Assembly (NCBI GenBank): GCA_002396325.1
Contig: DGXM01000176.1
Span: 13,244-30,282 of the forward strand
Direction of reading: 5' to 3'
DNA: 17,039 nucleotides
Source: Treponema sp. UBA4232
GTDB lineage: Bacteria > Spirochaetota > Spirochaetia > Treponematales > Treponemataceae
A program made the position numbers and the translations under genes. Shown piece by piece: positions 6,939 to 14,609 of the stretch (positions within the stretch are counted from its first letter, which is position 1; each line of letters opens with the position of its first letter). The notes under the pieces were generated by a model, which was not told where the DNA came from, made no database searches, and was given only the letters and a program-made list of their open reading frames with translations.

Positions 6939-9038
6939 TTATTTCTTTGCCTGATCTTCCAAAGCGTCGATGTAAGAAAGATTCAAGCGGCCCATCTTAT
7001 CAACTTCAAGAAGCTTCACAGGAATCACCTGACCTTCCTTGAGAACATCGGTGACTTTTTCCACGCGCTGACGGGAGAGCTTGGAGATGTGGCAGAGACC
7101 TTCCTTTCCGGGGAGGATTTCCACGAAGGCTCCGAAGTCCATGATTCTCTTGACAGTGCCGTTGTAGATTGTGCCCGGCTCCGGATCTTCGCAGATTGCA
7201 CGGACGGCTTTCTTTGCGGCATCGGTTGAAGTACCTGTCTTTCCGTAGATTGTGACGGTTCCATCATCATCGGTATTGATTGTGACTCCGTACTGCGCGC
7301 ACAATGCCTTCACGTTCTTTCCACCGGGACCGATGAGGGCGCCGATTTTGTCAACCGGAATCTTGAGGCTGTCGATTTTCGGTGCAAATGCTGAAATTGG
7401 CTGCGGCTTGTTGATGCACTTCTCCATGATGTCAAGGATGTGGTTGCGTCCTGCCTTTGCCTGAGCGAGAGCCTTTCTCATGATGTCCATTGAAACACCG
7501 GCAATCTTGATGTCCATCTGGAAGCCTGTGATACCGTCGCGGGTTCCGGCAACCTTGAAGTCCATGTCTCCCAAGTGGTCTTCCTCACCCAGAATGTCTG
7601 AGAGGATTGCATACTTCTTGTACTGCGGACCATCGGTGATAAGACCCATGGCGATACCGGCAACCATCTTCTTCATTGGAACACCGGCTGCCAGAAGTGA
7701 AAGACATCCACCGCAGGTTGAAGCCTGGGAAGAAGAACCGTTTGACTCCATGATTTCAGAGACAACGCGGATTGTATACGGGAATTCCTCGCGTGAAGGA
7801 ATCATCGGTGCAAGCGAGCGGCGTGCAAGATTTCCGTGTCCGATTTCGCGGCGGCCTGTTGTAAGCTTTCCTACCTCACCGACAGAATACGGCGGGAAGT
7901 TGTAGTGAAGGATGAAGTTTTCGCTGCGGTCTCCCTCGATGTCGTCGTAAACCTGCTCATCCATTGCGGTTCCCAAAGTGGTGACTGCCAGTGACTGAGT
8001 TTCTCCACGTGTGAACAAAGCACTTCCGTGGGGACGCGGCAAAACATTTATTTCGCATGTAATCGGACGGATTTCCTCTGTGCCGCGTCCGTCGATACGA
8101 ACACCCTTTTCAAGAATGCTCTGGCGCAGGAGATTGTACTGAATGTCATCAAACAAAGCATCGAAGAGTTTTTTCTGAGTCTCATCCTCAAGCTGCTCTG
8201 CATATTTCGCCGCAATCTTTGCCTTCACATCATGCACTGCGTTTCCACGAGCCTGCTTTCCCTTCTGGAAGCAGGCCTCCTGCATAAGGGGAGTTGCCTC
8301 TGCCGTGATGGCATCCTTGTTCTGGAGAACAGCAGTTGACGGAACGAGAGGAAGCTTTTCCTTTCCGCACTTTGCCCTGAGTTCCTCCTGAAGGATACAC
8401 ATATCGCGGATAAATCCCTGGGCCTTTTCAAGAGCTCCAAGCATGATTTCTTCGGAAGCCTCGTTTGCGCCTCCTTCAACCATTGTAAATCCGTCTTTTG
8501 TACCTGCAACCACAATCTCAAGCTCGGATTTTCCCATCTGCTCGTAGGTCGGATTCAGGATATATTCACCGTTTGTGTAAATGACGCGCACACCTGCAAC
8601 GGGGCCGTCAAAAGGAATGTCGCTTATTGTAACGGCAGCGGATGAAGCGATGACTGCCAGAATGTCAGGCGGATTCACACCGTCAACAGACACGCATGTG
8701 GGCACAATCTGAAGTTCACGACCAAACTCAGGGTGGAACAGAGGACGCATGGGGCGGTCAATAAGGCGGCTTACCAAAATCTCCTTGTCCTTCGGGCGTC
8801 CCTCGCGCTTTACGAAACCTCCCGGAATCTTTCCGGCGGCATAAAATTTCTCGTTGTAGTCTACTGTTACAGGAACAAAATCAAGTCCTTCCTTTGCCTC
8901 GCTGGAGGCACACACTGTGGCAATGACTGCTGTTCCTCCAAACTGTGCATAAATACAACCGTTAGCCTGCTTACCGATTTTTCCTGTCTCAAGAATCAGC
9001 TCTGTGTCGCCAATTTTTTTTGTTACTCTTTCTACCAT
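6939..9038 (-). CDS. pnp: Polyribonucleotide nucleotidyltransferase (PNPase)
   Basis: It is a trimeric phosphorolytic 3'-to-5' exoribonuclease and RNA polymerase-like enzyme of mRNA decay. All domains are present in 699 aa: first RNase PH domain (about 1-215), helical linker (about 235-305), second RNase PH domain (about 315-540) with the catalytic-site pair D501 and D509 in TRDGITGFQMD, a KH domain with the GPGGKN loop (570-575), and a C-terminal S1 domain (about 622-690, GTVKRIMDFGAFVEI). The ATG at 9038 has AGAAGG just upstream. It follows rpsO after a 147-nt gap holding a terminator and a strong hairpin, so its expression is probably controlled separately from rpsO. It ends in a lysine pair followed by TAA, 88 nt before the M16 peptidase. 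Confidence 0.98.
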   Translation of the reverse strand: MVERVTKKIGDTELILETGKIGKQANGCIYAQFGGTAVIATVCASSEAKEGLDFVPVTVDYNEKFYAAGKIPGGFVKREGRPKDKEILVSRLIDRPMRPLFHPEFGRELQIVPTCVSVDGVNPPDILAVIASSAAVTISDIPFDGPVAGVRVIYTNGEYILNPTYEQMGKSELEIVVAGTKDGFTMVEGGANEASEEIMLGALEKAQGFIRDMCILQEELRAKCGKEKLPLVPSTAVLQNKDAITAEATPLMQEACFQKGKQARGNAVHDVKAKIAAKYAEQLEDETQKKLFDALFDDIQYNLLRQSILEKGVRIDGRGTEEIRPITCEINVLPRPHGSALFTRGETQSLAVTTLGTAMDEQVYDDIEGDRSENFILHYNFPPYSVGEVGKLTTGRREIGHGNLARRSLAPMIPSREEFPYTIRVVSEIMESNGSSSQASTCGGCLSLLAAGVPMKKMVAGIAMGLITDGPQYKKYAILSDILGEEDHLGDMDFKVAGTRDGITGFQMDIKIAGVSMDIMRKALAQAKAGRNHILDIMEKCINKPQPISAFAPKIDSLKIPVDKIGALIGPGGKNVKALCAQYGVTINTDDDGTVTIYGKTGTSTDAAKKAVRAICEDPEPGTIYNGTVKRIMDFGAFVEILPGKEGLCHISKLSRQRVEKVTDVLKEGQVIPVKLLEVDKMGRLNLSYIDALEDQAKK

Positions 9039-9072
9039 TGTTTCCTTCTTTCAATGTTCTTCCATATTACTA

Positions 9073-9101
9073 GGACATTCCGTTTGAACGGCCGGATGTC
9101 C
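9073..9101 (-). promoter_or_regulatory. Stem-loop in the pnp leader
   Basis: GGACAT and ATGTCC (6 bp) are extended by CCG/CGG across a single bulged base, giving a 9-bp stem. The 10-nt loop could also form an inner helix, CCGTT/AACGG. It ends 35 nt upstream of the pnp start codon. No U-run follows it, so it is not a terminator. In Escherichia coli a hairpin in the pnp leader is cut by RNase III and used by PNPase for autoregulation; a similar role here is inference. Confidence 0.55.
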
Positions 9102-9133
9102 AGACCAATTTAAAAACCTTGAACCAGCTGTTT

Positions 9134-9175
9134 AAACACAAAAGGCAACCTGACTCCCAAAGAAATCAAGCTGCC
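9134..9175 (-). terminator. Probable intrinsic terminator after rpsO
   Basis: Read on the minus strand, GGCAGCTTGA pairs with TCAGGTTGCC over 10 bp (two G-U wobbles). The loop is 12 nt and the stem is followed at once by TTTTGTGTTT. It starts 10 nt after the rpsO stop codon. The U-run is interrupted, so partial readthrough into pnp is likely. Confidence 0.65.
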
Positions 9176-9185
9176 CATGTGAACC

Positions 9186-9455
9186 TTACTTGCGGATTCC
9201 CAGCTCTTTGATAAGGGCGCGGTATCCTTCAAGATTTGTGCGCTGCATATACTTAAGCATCTTGCGGCGCTGTCCAACTGCCTTAAGCAATCCGCGTGAA
9301 GCTGTTGTGTCCTTCGGGAATGCCTTGCAGTGAGCGGTGAGTTCCTTGATGCGCTCAGAAAGCAGAGCAATCTGAACTCTTGTGTTTCCGGTGTCGTTTG
9401 CGTTTGCACCGAACTTTGAGACGATTGAAGTCGTCGTTTCTTTTGTAAGTGCCAT
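9186..9455 (-). CDS. rpsO: 30S ribosomal protein S15
   Basis: A primary-binding 30S protein that contacts the three-way junction of 16S rRNA helices 20-22 and helps form the central domain. It has 89 aa, the normal length, with recognisable family sequence: TGNTRVQIALLSERIKELT near residues 22-40 and the conserved C-terminal region with RRKMLKYMQ. The ATG at 9455 has a strong TAGGAG ribosome-binding site 6 nt upstream. It lies 76 nt after truB-ribF and is followed by a probable terminator, then pnp, the same rpsO-pnp order as in many bacteria. In several phyla S15 represses its own mRNA through a leader structure; the leader here contains a long inverted repeat that could serve this purpose. 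Confidence 0.98.
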   Translation of the reverse strand: MALTKETTTSIVSKFGANANDTGNTRVQIALLSERIKELTAHCKAFPKDTTASRGLLKAVGQRRKMLKYMQRTNLEGYRALIKELGIRK

Positions 9456-9480
9456 AACTTACTCCTAAAAATATATTACC

Positions 9481-9532
9481 ATGTTGCAAAGTAAACCCGA
9501 GGGCCTGGACTCCCGGAATTGCAACGCAACAT
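9481..9532 (-). promoter_or_regulatory. Long inverted repeat in the rpsO leader
   Basis: ATGTTGC at 9481-9487 and GCAACAT at 9526-9532 are exact reverse complements enclosing 38 nt. Inside is an imperfect GC-rich hairpin (on the minus strand CCGGGAG against CTCGGG). The outer strand begins inside the truB-ribF stop codon and the structure ends about 12 nt before the rpsO ribosome-binding site. It may be an S15-responsive element or a simple intercistronic stem; no experiment or known spirochaete model supports the first option. Confidence 0.4.
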
Positions 9533-11451
9533 TACGGTTTACCTGCCGATGTAAAGAAAATCTCCTCCACCCTGCGGTTTTCACCGGAAGGCATAAGAAG
9601 ACGGATTTCTGTCCCGCTTCCTCGTTCCACAGAACAGATTGTGCGGAAAGACTCCTGTGTTTCCAGGGAAAGCACCACATCATACTGACCGTCGCAAGGA
9701 AGCACCTGATTGGACTTTACCGAAGCAGAACACCACTTGAGTTTCTTTTCATCCGTTTCTCCACCGTCTTCCGAATCTTTCCATTCAAGACCCGAACAGT
9801 CGTAGGCAAACGGACGGAGAAGCATTTTCTGCGCCGACCAGAAATCAGCATTTTGAACAGAACTCCTTATGCGAGACGAACTCACGCGGCTTCCGTCAAA
9901 AATCCTGTCGTCTACGGTACAAAGCTCAAATCCACAGTCGCCGGCAATTTTCGAAAGGGATTCCATATCCACAGCACCTTTATATCCGCAGGTGAAATCA
10001 AGGCCTTCCGAAAGAAACCTCATTCCGCATTTGTCGCACAGAATTTTTATAAAATCCGTTCCTTCTATTTTACTGAATTCAGGAGAAAAGTCAATGACTA
10101 TCACAAAAGACAGACCGTTTTGTGAACAAAAATTCATTTTCTGCCTGAAAGTGGAAACCTCCCCCTCGTAATCCCCCTTGAAAGCACGGTAGGATGACCT
10201 GAAAGTGACGATTCCCGGAACGAATTCCTTTTTTTTCATTAAACTGTCAACCAGATCCAGATGCCCCGAATGCATTCCGTCGAAACTTCCCACGCTCAAG
10301 GCGGTTCCCTGTTTTTTCCAATCCAAGGGGAATGCTCCGTCGGCAATCTGCTTCCAAGTGAAAAGACGGCACTCTTTTTTTGCCCGCGGCACCACAAATC
10401 CGTACGAAAGCCTGAAGTCACCCTTCACAATCATGCCTGCAAATGATGAGTCTTCATAAAAAACCGCAATTTCCTTGTCGCTGGCAAATTCACTCTTTCT
10501 CCCGTCTTCAGGTCTTTCAATCCACGAAAACATTTTTCCGTGCAGAGGCCTTCCGTTCAGATATGATTTTTCATAATCCTTTTTGAGAAGGTCGCATTTG
10601 AATCCGCAGAGGGACGCAAGAGAGGGAGTGAATGACAAAAGATGACTTTGAATGGCGGCCGTAACGGTGTCGCTGTCTTTTACCGGGGATTTAGGTTTGT
10701 CACTTGATTTTTCAAGATTTTTCCTGATTCCGGCAAATCGTCTGTCGTTTTCAATTCCGCGCTCAATCGAAAATTCCCCAAGGCTTTCATAACAGGCGGC
10801 ATCCTCCAGATGAAACGGCCCCACCTGTGTTCTCCGCAATGCGGAAAGATGGGCAACAGAACCAAGCGCATAGGCAATGTCACGAGCCAAAGCACGGATG
10901 TATGTGCCTTTTGAACAGACCACTTCAATCAAAGCGTATGCATGAGGATCTTCCGCCGTGGGAGATTTGAAATCAACAAGTTTATTTGAATAGATGAAAA
11001 CCTGCCTGCTTTCGAGTTCCACGGATTTTCCGCCGCGGACAGCATCGGAGGCTCTTTTTCCGTCAACGTGGAGAGCACTGTAAACGGGAGGCACTTGAAG
11101 CAATGCGCCTGTGAACTTCGGAAGAACCGCCTCCAAATCTTCTTTTGCGGGCACATCCGAGTTTTTTGTTACAGCTCCGCCCGGATCCAAAGTGTCGGTT
11201 TCAGAGCCAAAGCAGATTACAGCCTGGTACGTCTTCGTAAACCCTGTGATGTGAGGAACAAGATGAGTAAGATGACCGGTGAGAACAACAAGAAGTCCTT
11301 CGGCAAATGAGTCCAATGTGCCTGTATGCCCCACTTTGTCGGTTTCAAGGGCATGTTTTATGCTCCACAAGGATGAAAAACTTGTAAGCCCGGGATTTTT
11401 TGCATAAAGCAGGACACCGGAAACCGCGTTTTTATTTTTTTGCTTCCTCAT
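9532..11451 (-). CDS. truB: TruB-RibF fusion: tRNA pseudouridine(55) synthase joined to FAD synthetase-like domain
   Basis: One uninterrupted frame encodes two enzymes usually made separately. Numbering from the longest start (11469, 645 aa): residues 15-225 are TruB, with KVGHTGTLDSFAEGLL carrying the catalytic Asp53, KTYQAVICFGSETDTLD and GTYIRALARD; about 270-360 resembles its RNA-binding C-terminal part. From about 366 the sequence becomes RibF-like: GSFDGMHSGH (394-403) is the nucleotidyltransferase motif, and VSSSRIRSS (529-537) is the second conserved motif. The riboflavin-kinase signature (a PTAN motif) is absent from the C-terminal 90 residues. I prefer the ATG at 11451 (639 aa), with GGA 8 nt upstream; 11469 has no clear ribosome-binding site. 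Either start overlaps the rbfA end, by 20 or 38 nt. Confidence 0.93.
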   Translation of the reverse strand: MRKQKNKNAVSGVLLYAKNPGLTSFSSLWSIKHALETDKVGHTGTLDSFAEGLLVVLTGHLTHLVPHITGFTKTYQAVICFGSETDTLDPGGAVTKNSDVPAKEDLEAVLPKFTGALLQVPPVYSALHVDGKRASDAVRGGKSVELESRQVFIYSNKLVDFKSPTAEDPHAYALIEVVCSKGTYIRALARDIAYALGSVAHLSALRRTQVGPFHLEDAACYESLGEFSIERGIENDRRFAGIRKNLEKSSDKPKSPVKDSDTVTAAIQSHLLSFTPSLASLCGFKCDLLKKDYEKSYLNGRPLHGKMFSWIERPEDGRKSEFASDKEIAVFYEDSSFAGMIVKGDFRLSYGFVVPRAKKECRLFTWKQIADGAFPLDWKKQGTALSVGSFDGMHSGHLDLVDSLMKKKEFVPGIVTFRSSYRAFKGDYEGEVSTFRQKMNFCSQNGLSFVIVIDFSPEFSKIEGTDFIKILCDKCGMRFLSEGLDFTCGYKGAVDMESLSKIAGDCGFELCTVDDRIFDGSRVSSSRIRSSVQNADFWSAQKMLLRPFAYDCSGLEWKDSEDGGETDEKKLKWCSASVKSNQVLPCDGQYDVVLSLETQESFRTICSVERGSGTEIRLLMPSGENRRVEEIFFTSAGKP

Positions 11452-11800
11452 CCTGCTTTTCCAACTCATTCAGCGTCTGAACCATCTTGTAGCCTTCCTT
11501 CATACTGAAATCAGCAATAAAGGTAAGCTTGGGAAATTTGTAAATCGTAAGTTTCTTCGCGATGGTAGACTGAATGAATCCTGCCGCACTCTGCAGGCCT
11601 TTCACCCCAAGACGCACGGAACCGTCATCCAAAAAAGAAGACACATAGACCTTCGCGTAAGCCAAATCTCCGGCTACTTCGACACGGTTCACCGAAAGAA
11701 ATTCACTCACGCGGGGATCCTTTATCTGATGAGTAAGAATCATAGTGGCAATTTCCTGTCTAAGTTGTTCACCCAGACGTTCCAATCTATGCTGTCCCAT
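11432..11800 (-). CDS. rbfA: 30S ribosome-binding factor A
   Basis: RbfA binds the immature 30S subunit and assists late 16S rRNA processing and cold adaptation. It has 122 aa, the normal size. Family features are the basic N-terminal helix HRLERLGEQLRQEIATMIL, the segment VEVAGDLAYAKVYVSSFLDD, and the KH-like half around GLQSAAGFIQSTIAKKL followed by FPKLTFIADFS. The ATG at 11800 is served by AAGGTGG, which overlaps the infB stop region (9-nt gap). Its 3' end overlaps the start of truB-ribF. It sits in the usual infB-rbfA-truB order, which supports coordinated supply of ribosome assembly factors. Confidence 0.96.
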   Translation of the reverse strand: MGQHRLERLGEQLRQEIATMILTHQIKDPRVSEFLSVNRVEVAGDLAYAKVYVSSFLDDGSVRLGVKGLQSAAGFIQSTIAKKLTIYKFPKLTFIADFSMKEGYKMVQTLNELEKQDEEAKK

Positions 11801-11809
11801 TTTACCACC

Positions 11810-14596
11810 TTAGTCCTGATCGGACTGTCCGGAATTTTCAGAAGATTCTGCCTGAGAACCCTTCTTTTCCTGCTCAGCCTTTTCTTCGGCAAGGGTCTGT
11901 CCGAGTTTGCGGGCCACCTGAACGAACTCGAATACCTCAAGCTGATCCCCGACCTGCAGATCCTGCCAGTTTTCAATACCGACACCGCACTCATAGCCGT
12001 ACTTGACTTCTTTTGCGTCTTCCTTGAAGCGTTTGAGTGATGCGACTTTTCCGGTATATTTAACAACTCCGTCGCGGATAACGTTCACGCTGCTTGTCTT
12101 TTTGATGATACCGTCGGTAACATAACAACCGGCAATGACTCCGACCTTGGGCACCTTGAATGTGTTGCGCACTTCCAGCATACCGGTGACTTCTTCCTTC
12201 GTATCCGGCTGAAGCATACCTTCCATAGCGGCCGTGATTTCCTCGACACACTTGTAGATGATGTTGTATTTGCGGATTTCGACTTTTTCCTGATCGGCAA
12301 GGGCTTTTGCCTTGGGAGTAGGACGCACGTTGAATCCGATGATAATTGCATTGTCGTCGGCAGCGGCAAGTGAAACATCGCTTTCGTTGATTGCACCCGC
12401 ACTTGAGTGGATGACGGAAAGACGAATGTCCTTGGTTGAAAGTTTTTCCAAAGATGTCTTCAAAGCCTCTGCAGAACCCTGAAGATCCGCCTTGATGATA
12501 ACCTTGAATTCCTTGATTTCCTTCTGTTCGATTGTATCGTAGAGATTGTCCAAAGTGACTTTCTTGAAAGCCTTGGCATCTTCGAATCTCTTGAGCTCCT
12601 GTCTCTTGGCGGCAAATGCACGGGCGTCCTTTTCGGTTTCAGTCACCTGGAACGGATCACCTGCATTCGGCATATTCTCAATACCGAGGACTTCCACCGG
12701 CATTGAAGGAGACGCTTCCTTGATTTTGTTTCCACGGTCGTCAAACATTGCGCGCACACGGCCGGAGTAGATTCCTGCAACGAAGGGGTCTCCTGTGCGG
12801 AGGGTTCCTCTTTCCACGACTACGGATGCTACGACACCACGGCCTTGGTCAACACGGCTTTCAATAACCTTTCCTTCTGCACGGCAGTCATACTGAGCCT
12901 TGAGTTCCAGAACTTCGGCCTGAACCAAAATGGCATCAAGCAAATCATCAATTCCCTCATGCTTCAAAGCCGAGATGTTCACGTACTGAGTGTCACCGCC
13001 CCATGCTTCGGGAGTGAGTCCCAACTCGGAAAGCTGTGTCATTACGCGCTCTGGATTTGCCTCGGGTTTGTCGATTTTGTTCACCGCAACGATAATCGGA
13101 ACCTTTGCATCTTTTGCATGGTTGATTGCTTCAAGAGTCTGAGGCATCACGCCGTCATCAGCAGCGACCACAAGAACGACGATATCGGTAATCTGGGCAC
13201 CACGCGCACGCATCATTGTAAAGGCTTCGTGACCCGGAGTATCGAGGAATGTAATCACACCCTTGGGAGTGGTCACCTGATAAGCACCGATTTTCTGTGT
13301 GATTCCACCGGCTTCTCCCGCAACCACGTTTGTATTGCGGATTGCATCCAAAGTCTTTGTCTTACCGTGGTCAACATGACCCATGACAGTGACAATCGGA
13401 GGTCTTATGCGCTCACCCTCTGAAGATCCGGCGTCGCTTTCAATGACGGTCTCTTCGTAAAGACTGATTCTGTGCACCTGGCAATTGTATTCAGATGCTA
13501 TGATTTCGGCAGTGTCGGCATCGATGCTCTGGTTGATTGTAACCATCATGCCGTCTTTCATCAGCTTTCCGATAATCTCACTTGCCTTGAGATTCATCTT
13601 CTTCGCCAGATCGGCAACGGTGATGCTGTCCATTATATCAATCTTTTCAGGCACAACATTGGCGGGAGTCGTTTCGCGGCTCTTGTTTTTGTAGAGTTCC
13701 TCTTCGTCGAAAGCCTGTTCCTGATCCTTGCGGTTGTATACCTGTTTTTTTCCCTTAAACTGCTTCTTTGCGGGAGCCTTGTTTCCAGAAAGAGCGGATG
13801 CATCGCCAAAACTGGGCTTTGGTCCACCGAATCCGGGACGCTGAACACCACCCATTCCCGGACGGCCCTGACCGAATCCACCCTGACGCGGACCTCCGAA
13901 TCCGGGACGCTGGCCGCCGAATCCACCCTGCTTCTGACCGTTGTTGTATCCACCCTGACGCGGACCATTTCCGTAACCGCCCTGTCTCTGGCCGTTGCCG
14001 TTTCCGCCCTGACGCGGACCATTTCCGTAACCGCCCTGTCTCTGGCCGTTGTTGTAACCGCCCTGACGGTTCTGATATCCTTCGCGGGCCTGGGCACCTG
14101 TAAATCCGTTTCCGTCGCGGCGACCGTAATTGTTGTAACGGCTGCGCGAACCGCCGCTGAGATTTCCAGCCTTTACATTCGGACGGGCTGAATTAAGTTC
14201 GAAAGTGGTGCGCTGCGGTTTTGGAGCAGGCTTGCTTTCCGGTGCAGGAGCCTGTGTCTGTGTCTGGCCTGCAGGAGCGGATTTTTCCTGAGCCGCAGGA
14301 TTTTTCTCCGGTGCGGGAGCCGAAAGTGCGGCCGTGGGTGTCTCCGTTTTGTTCTGTGCAACAGGAGCCTGAGTTTCTGCCGCAGGCTTTTTCTCTTCGG
14401 AAGATGCGGAGACGGATGATTCACTCGATTTTTTAGTGATTACGTGAACGTCTTTTTTCTGGTCTTTTGAAGCAGTCCCAGAGGCAGGCCGACGTTTCTT
14501 TACAACAACCACCTTCTTTTTGGGAGCAGCCTTCTGCCCATCCTGAGAATCTGTATTCTTGATCAATTCAAACCCAAGTTTCTTTTCTTCCGCCAT
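11810..14596 (-). CDS. infB: Translation initiation factor IF-2
   Basis: IF2 is the GTPase that brings fMet-tRNA to the 30S subunit and promotes subunit joining. In 928 aa I see a Lys/Ala/Pro-rich start (1-130), a Gly/Gln/Asn/Arg-rich repeat segment (about 150-255), an IF2_N-like helical domain (about 320-372), and the G domain from about 398: GHVDHGKT (406-413), DTPGHEAF (452-459), NKIDKPEA (506-513) and SAL (542-544). Beta-barrel and C-terminal tRNA-binding domains follow. Switch I reads GGITQKIGAYQV where the consensus I know has His in place of that Lys, and the P-loop is followed by KTLD rather than SLLD. The C-terminal tail is polar and acidic. The ATG at 14596 lies 13 nt after nusA; a GAGGA sequence overlaps the nusA stop. 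Confidence 0.98.
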   Translation of the reverse strand: MAEEKKLGFELIKNTDSQDGQKAAPKKKVVVVKKRRPASGTASKDQKKDVHVITKKSSESSVSASSEEKKPAAETQAPVAQNKTETPTAALSAPAPEKNPAAQEKSAPAGQTQTQAPAPESKPAPKPQRTTFELNSARPNVKAGNLSGGSRSRYNNYGRRDGNGFTGAQAREGYQNRQGGYNNGQRQGGYGNGPRQGGNGNGQRQGGYGNGPRQGGYNNGQKQGGFGGQRPGFGGPRQGGFGQGRPGMGGVQRPGFGGPKPSFGDASALSGNKAPAKKQFKGKKQVYNRKDQEQAFDEEELYKNKSRETTPANVVPEKIDIMDSITVADLAKKMNLKASEIIGKLMKDGMMVTINQSIDADTAEIIASEYNCQVHRISLYEETVIESDAGSSEGERIRPPIVTVMGHVDHGKTKTLDAIRNTNVVAGEAGGITQKIGAYQVTTPKGVITFLDTPGHEAFTMMRARGAQITDIVVLVVAADDGVMPQTLEAINHAKDAKVPIIVAVNKIDKPEANPERVMTQLSELGLTPEAWGGDTQYVNISALKHEGIDDLLDAILVQAEVLELKAQYDCRAEGKVIESRVDQGRGVVASVVVERGTLRTGDPFVAGIYSGRVRAMFDDRGNKIKEASPSMPVEVLGIENMPNAGDPFQVTETEKDARAFAAKRQELKRFEDAKAFKKVTLDNLYDTIEQKEIKEFKVIIKADLQGSAEALKTSLEKLSTKDIRLSVIHSSAGAINESDVSLAAADDNAIIIGFNVRPTPKAKALADQEKVEIRKYNIIYKCVEEITAAMEGMLQPDTKEEVTGMLEVRNTFKVPKVGVIAGCYVTDGIIKKTSSVNVIRDGVVKYTGKVASLKRFKEDAKEVKYGYECGVGIENWQDLQVGDQLEVFEFVQVARKLGQTLAEEKAEQEKKGSQAESSENSGQSDQD
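13953..14051 (-). repeat. Tandem duplication with 54-bp period inside infB
   Basis: The 45-bp stretches 13953-13997 and 14007-14051 are identical and offset by 54 bp, which is 18 codons, so the frame is kept. They encode part of the GGYGNGPRQGG and GGYNNGQRQGG-like repeats. Exact identity suggests a recent slippage or unequal-exchange event. Confidence 0.85.
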
Positions 14597-14609
14597 ACGC
14601 TCTTATTCC

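Noticed and set aside
13472..14191. Long plus-strand open frame opposite infB (239 codons)
   Set aside because: It is antisense to the IF2 repeat region, has repetitive Thr/Ser/Leu/Val composition created by the Gly-rich codons on the other strand, and has no recognisable motif.
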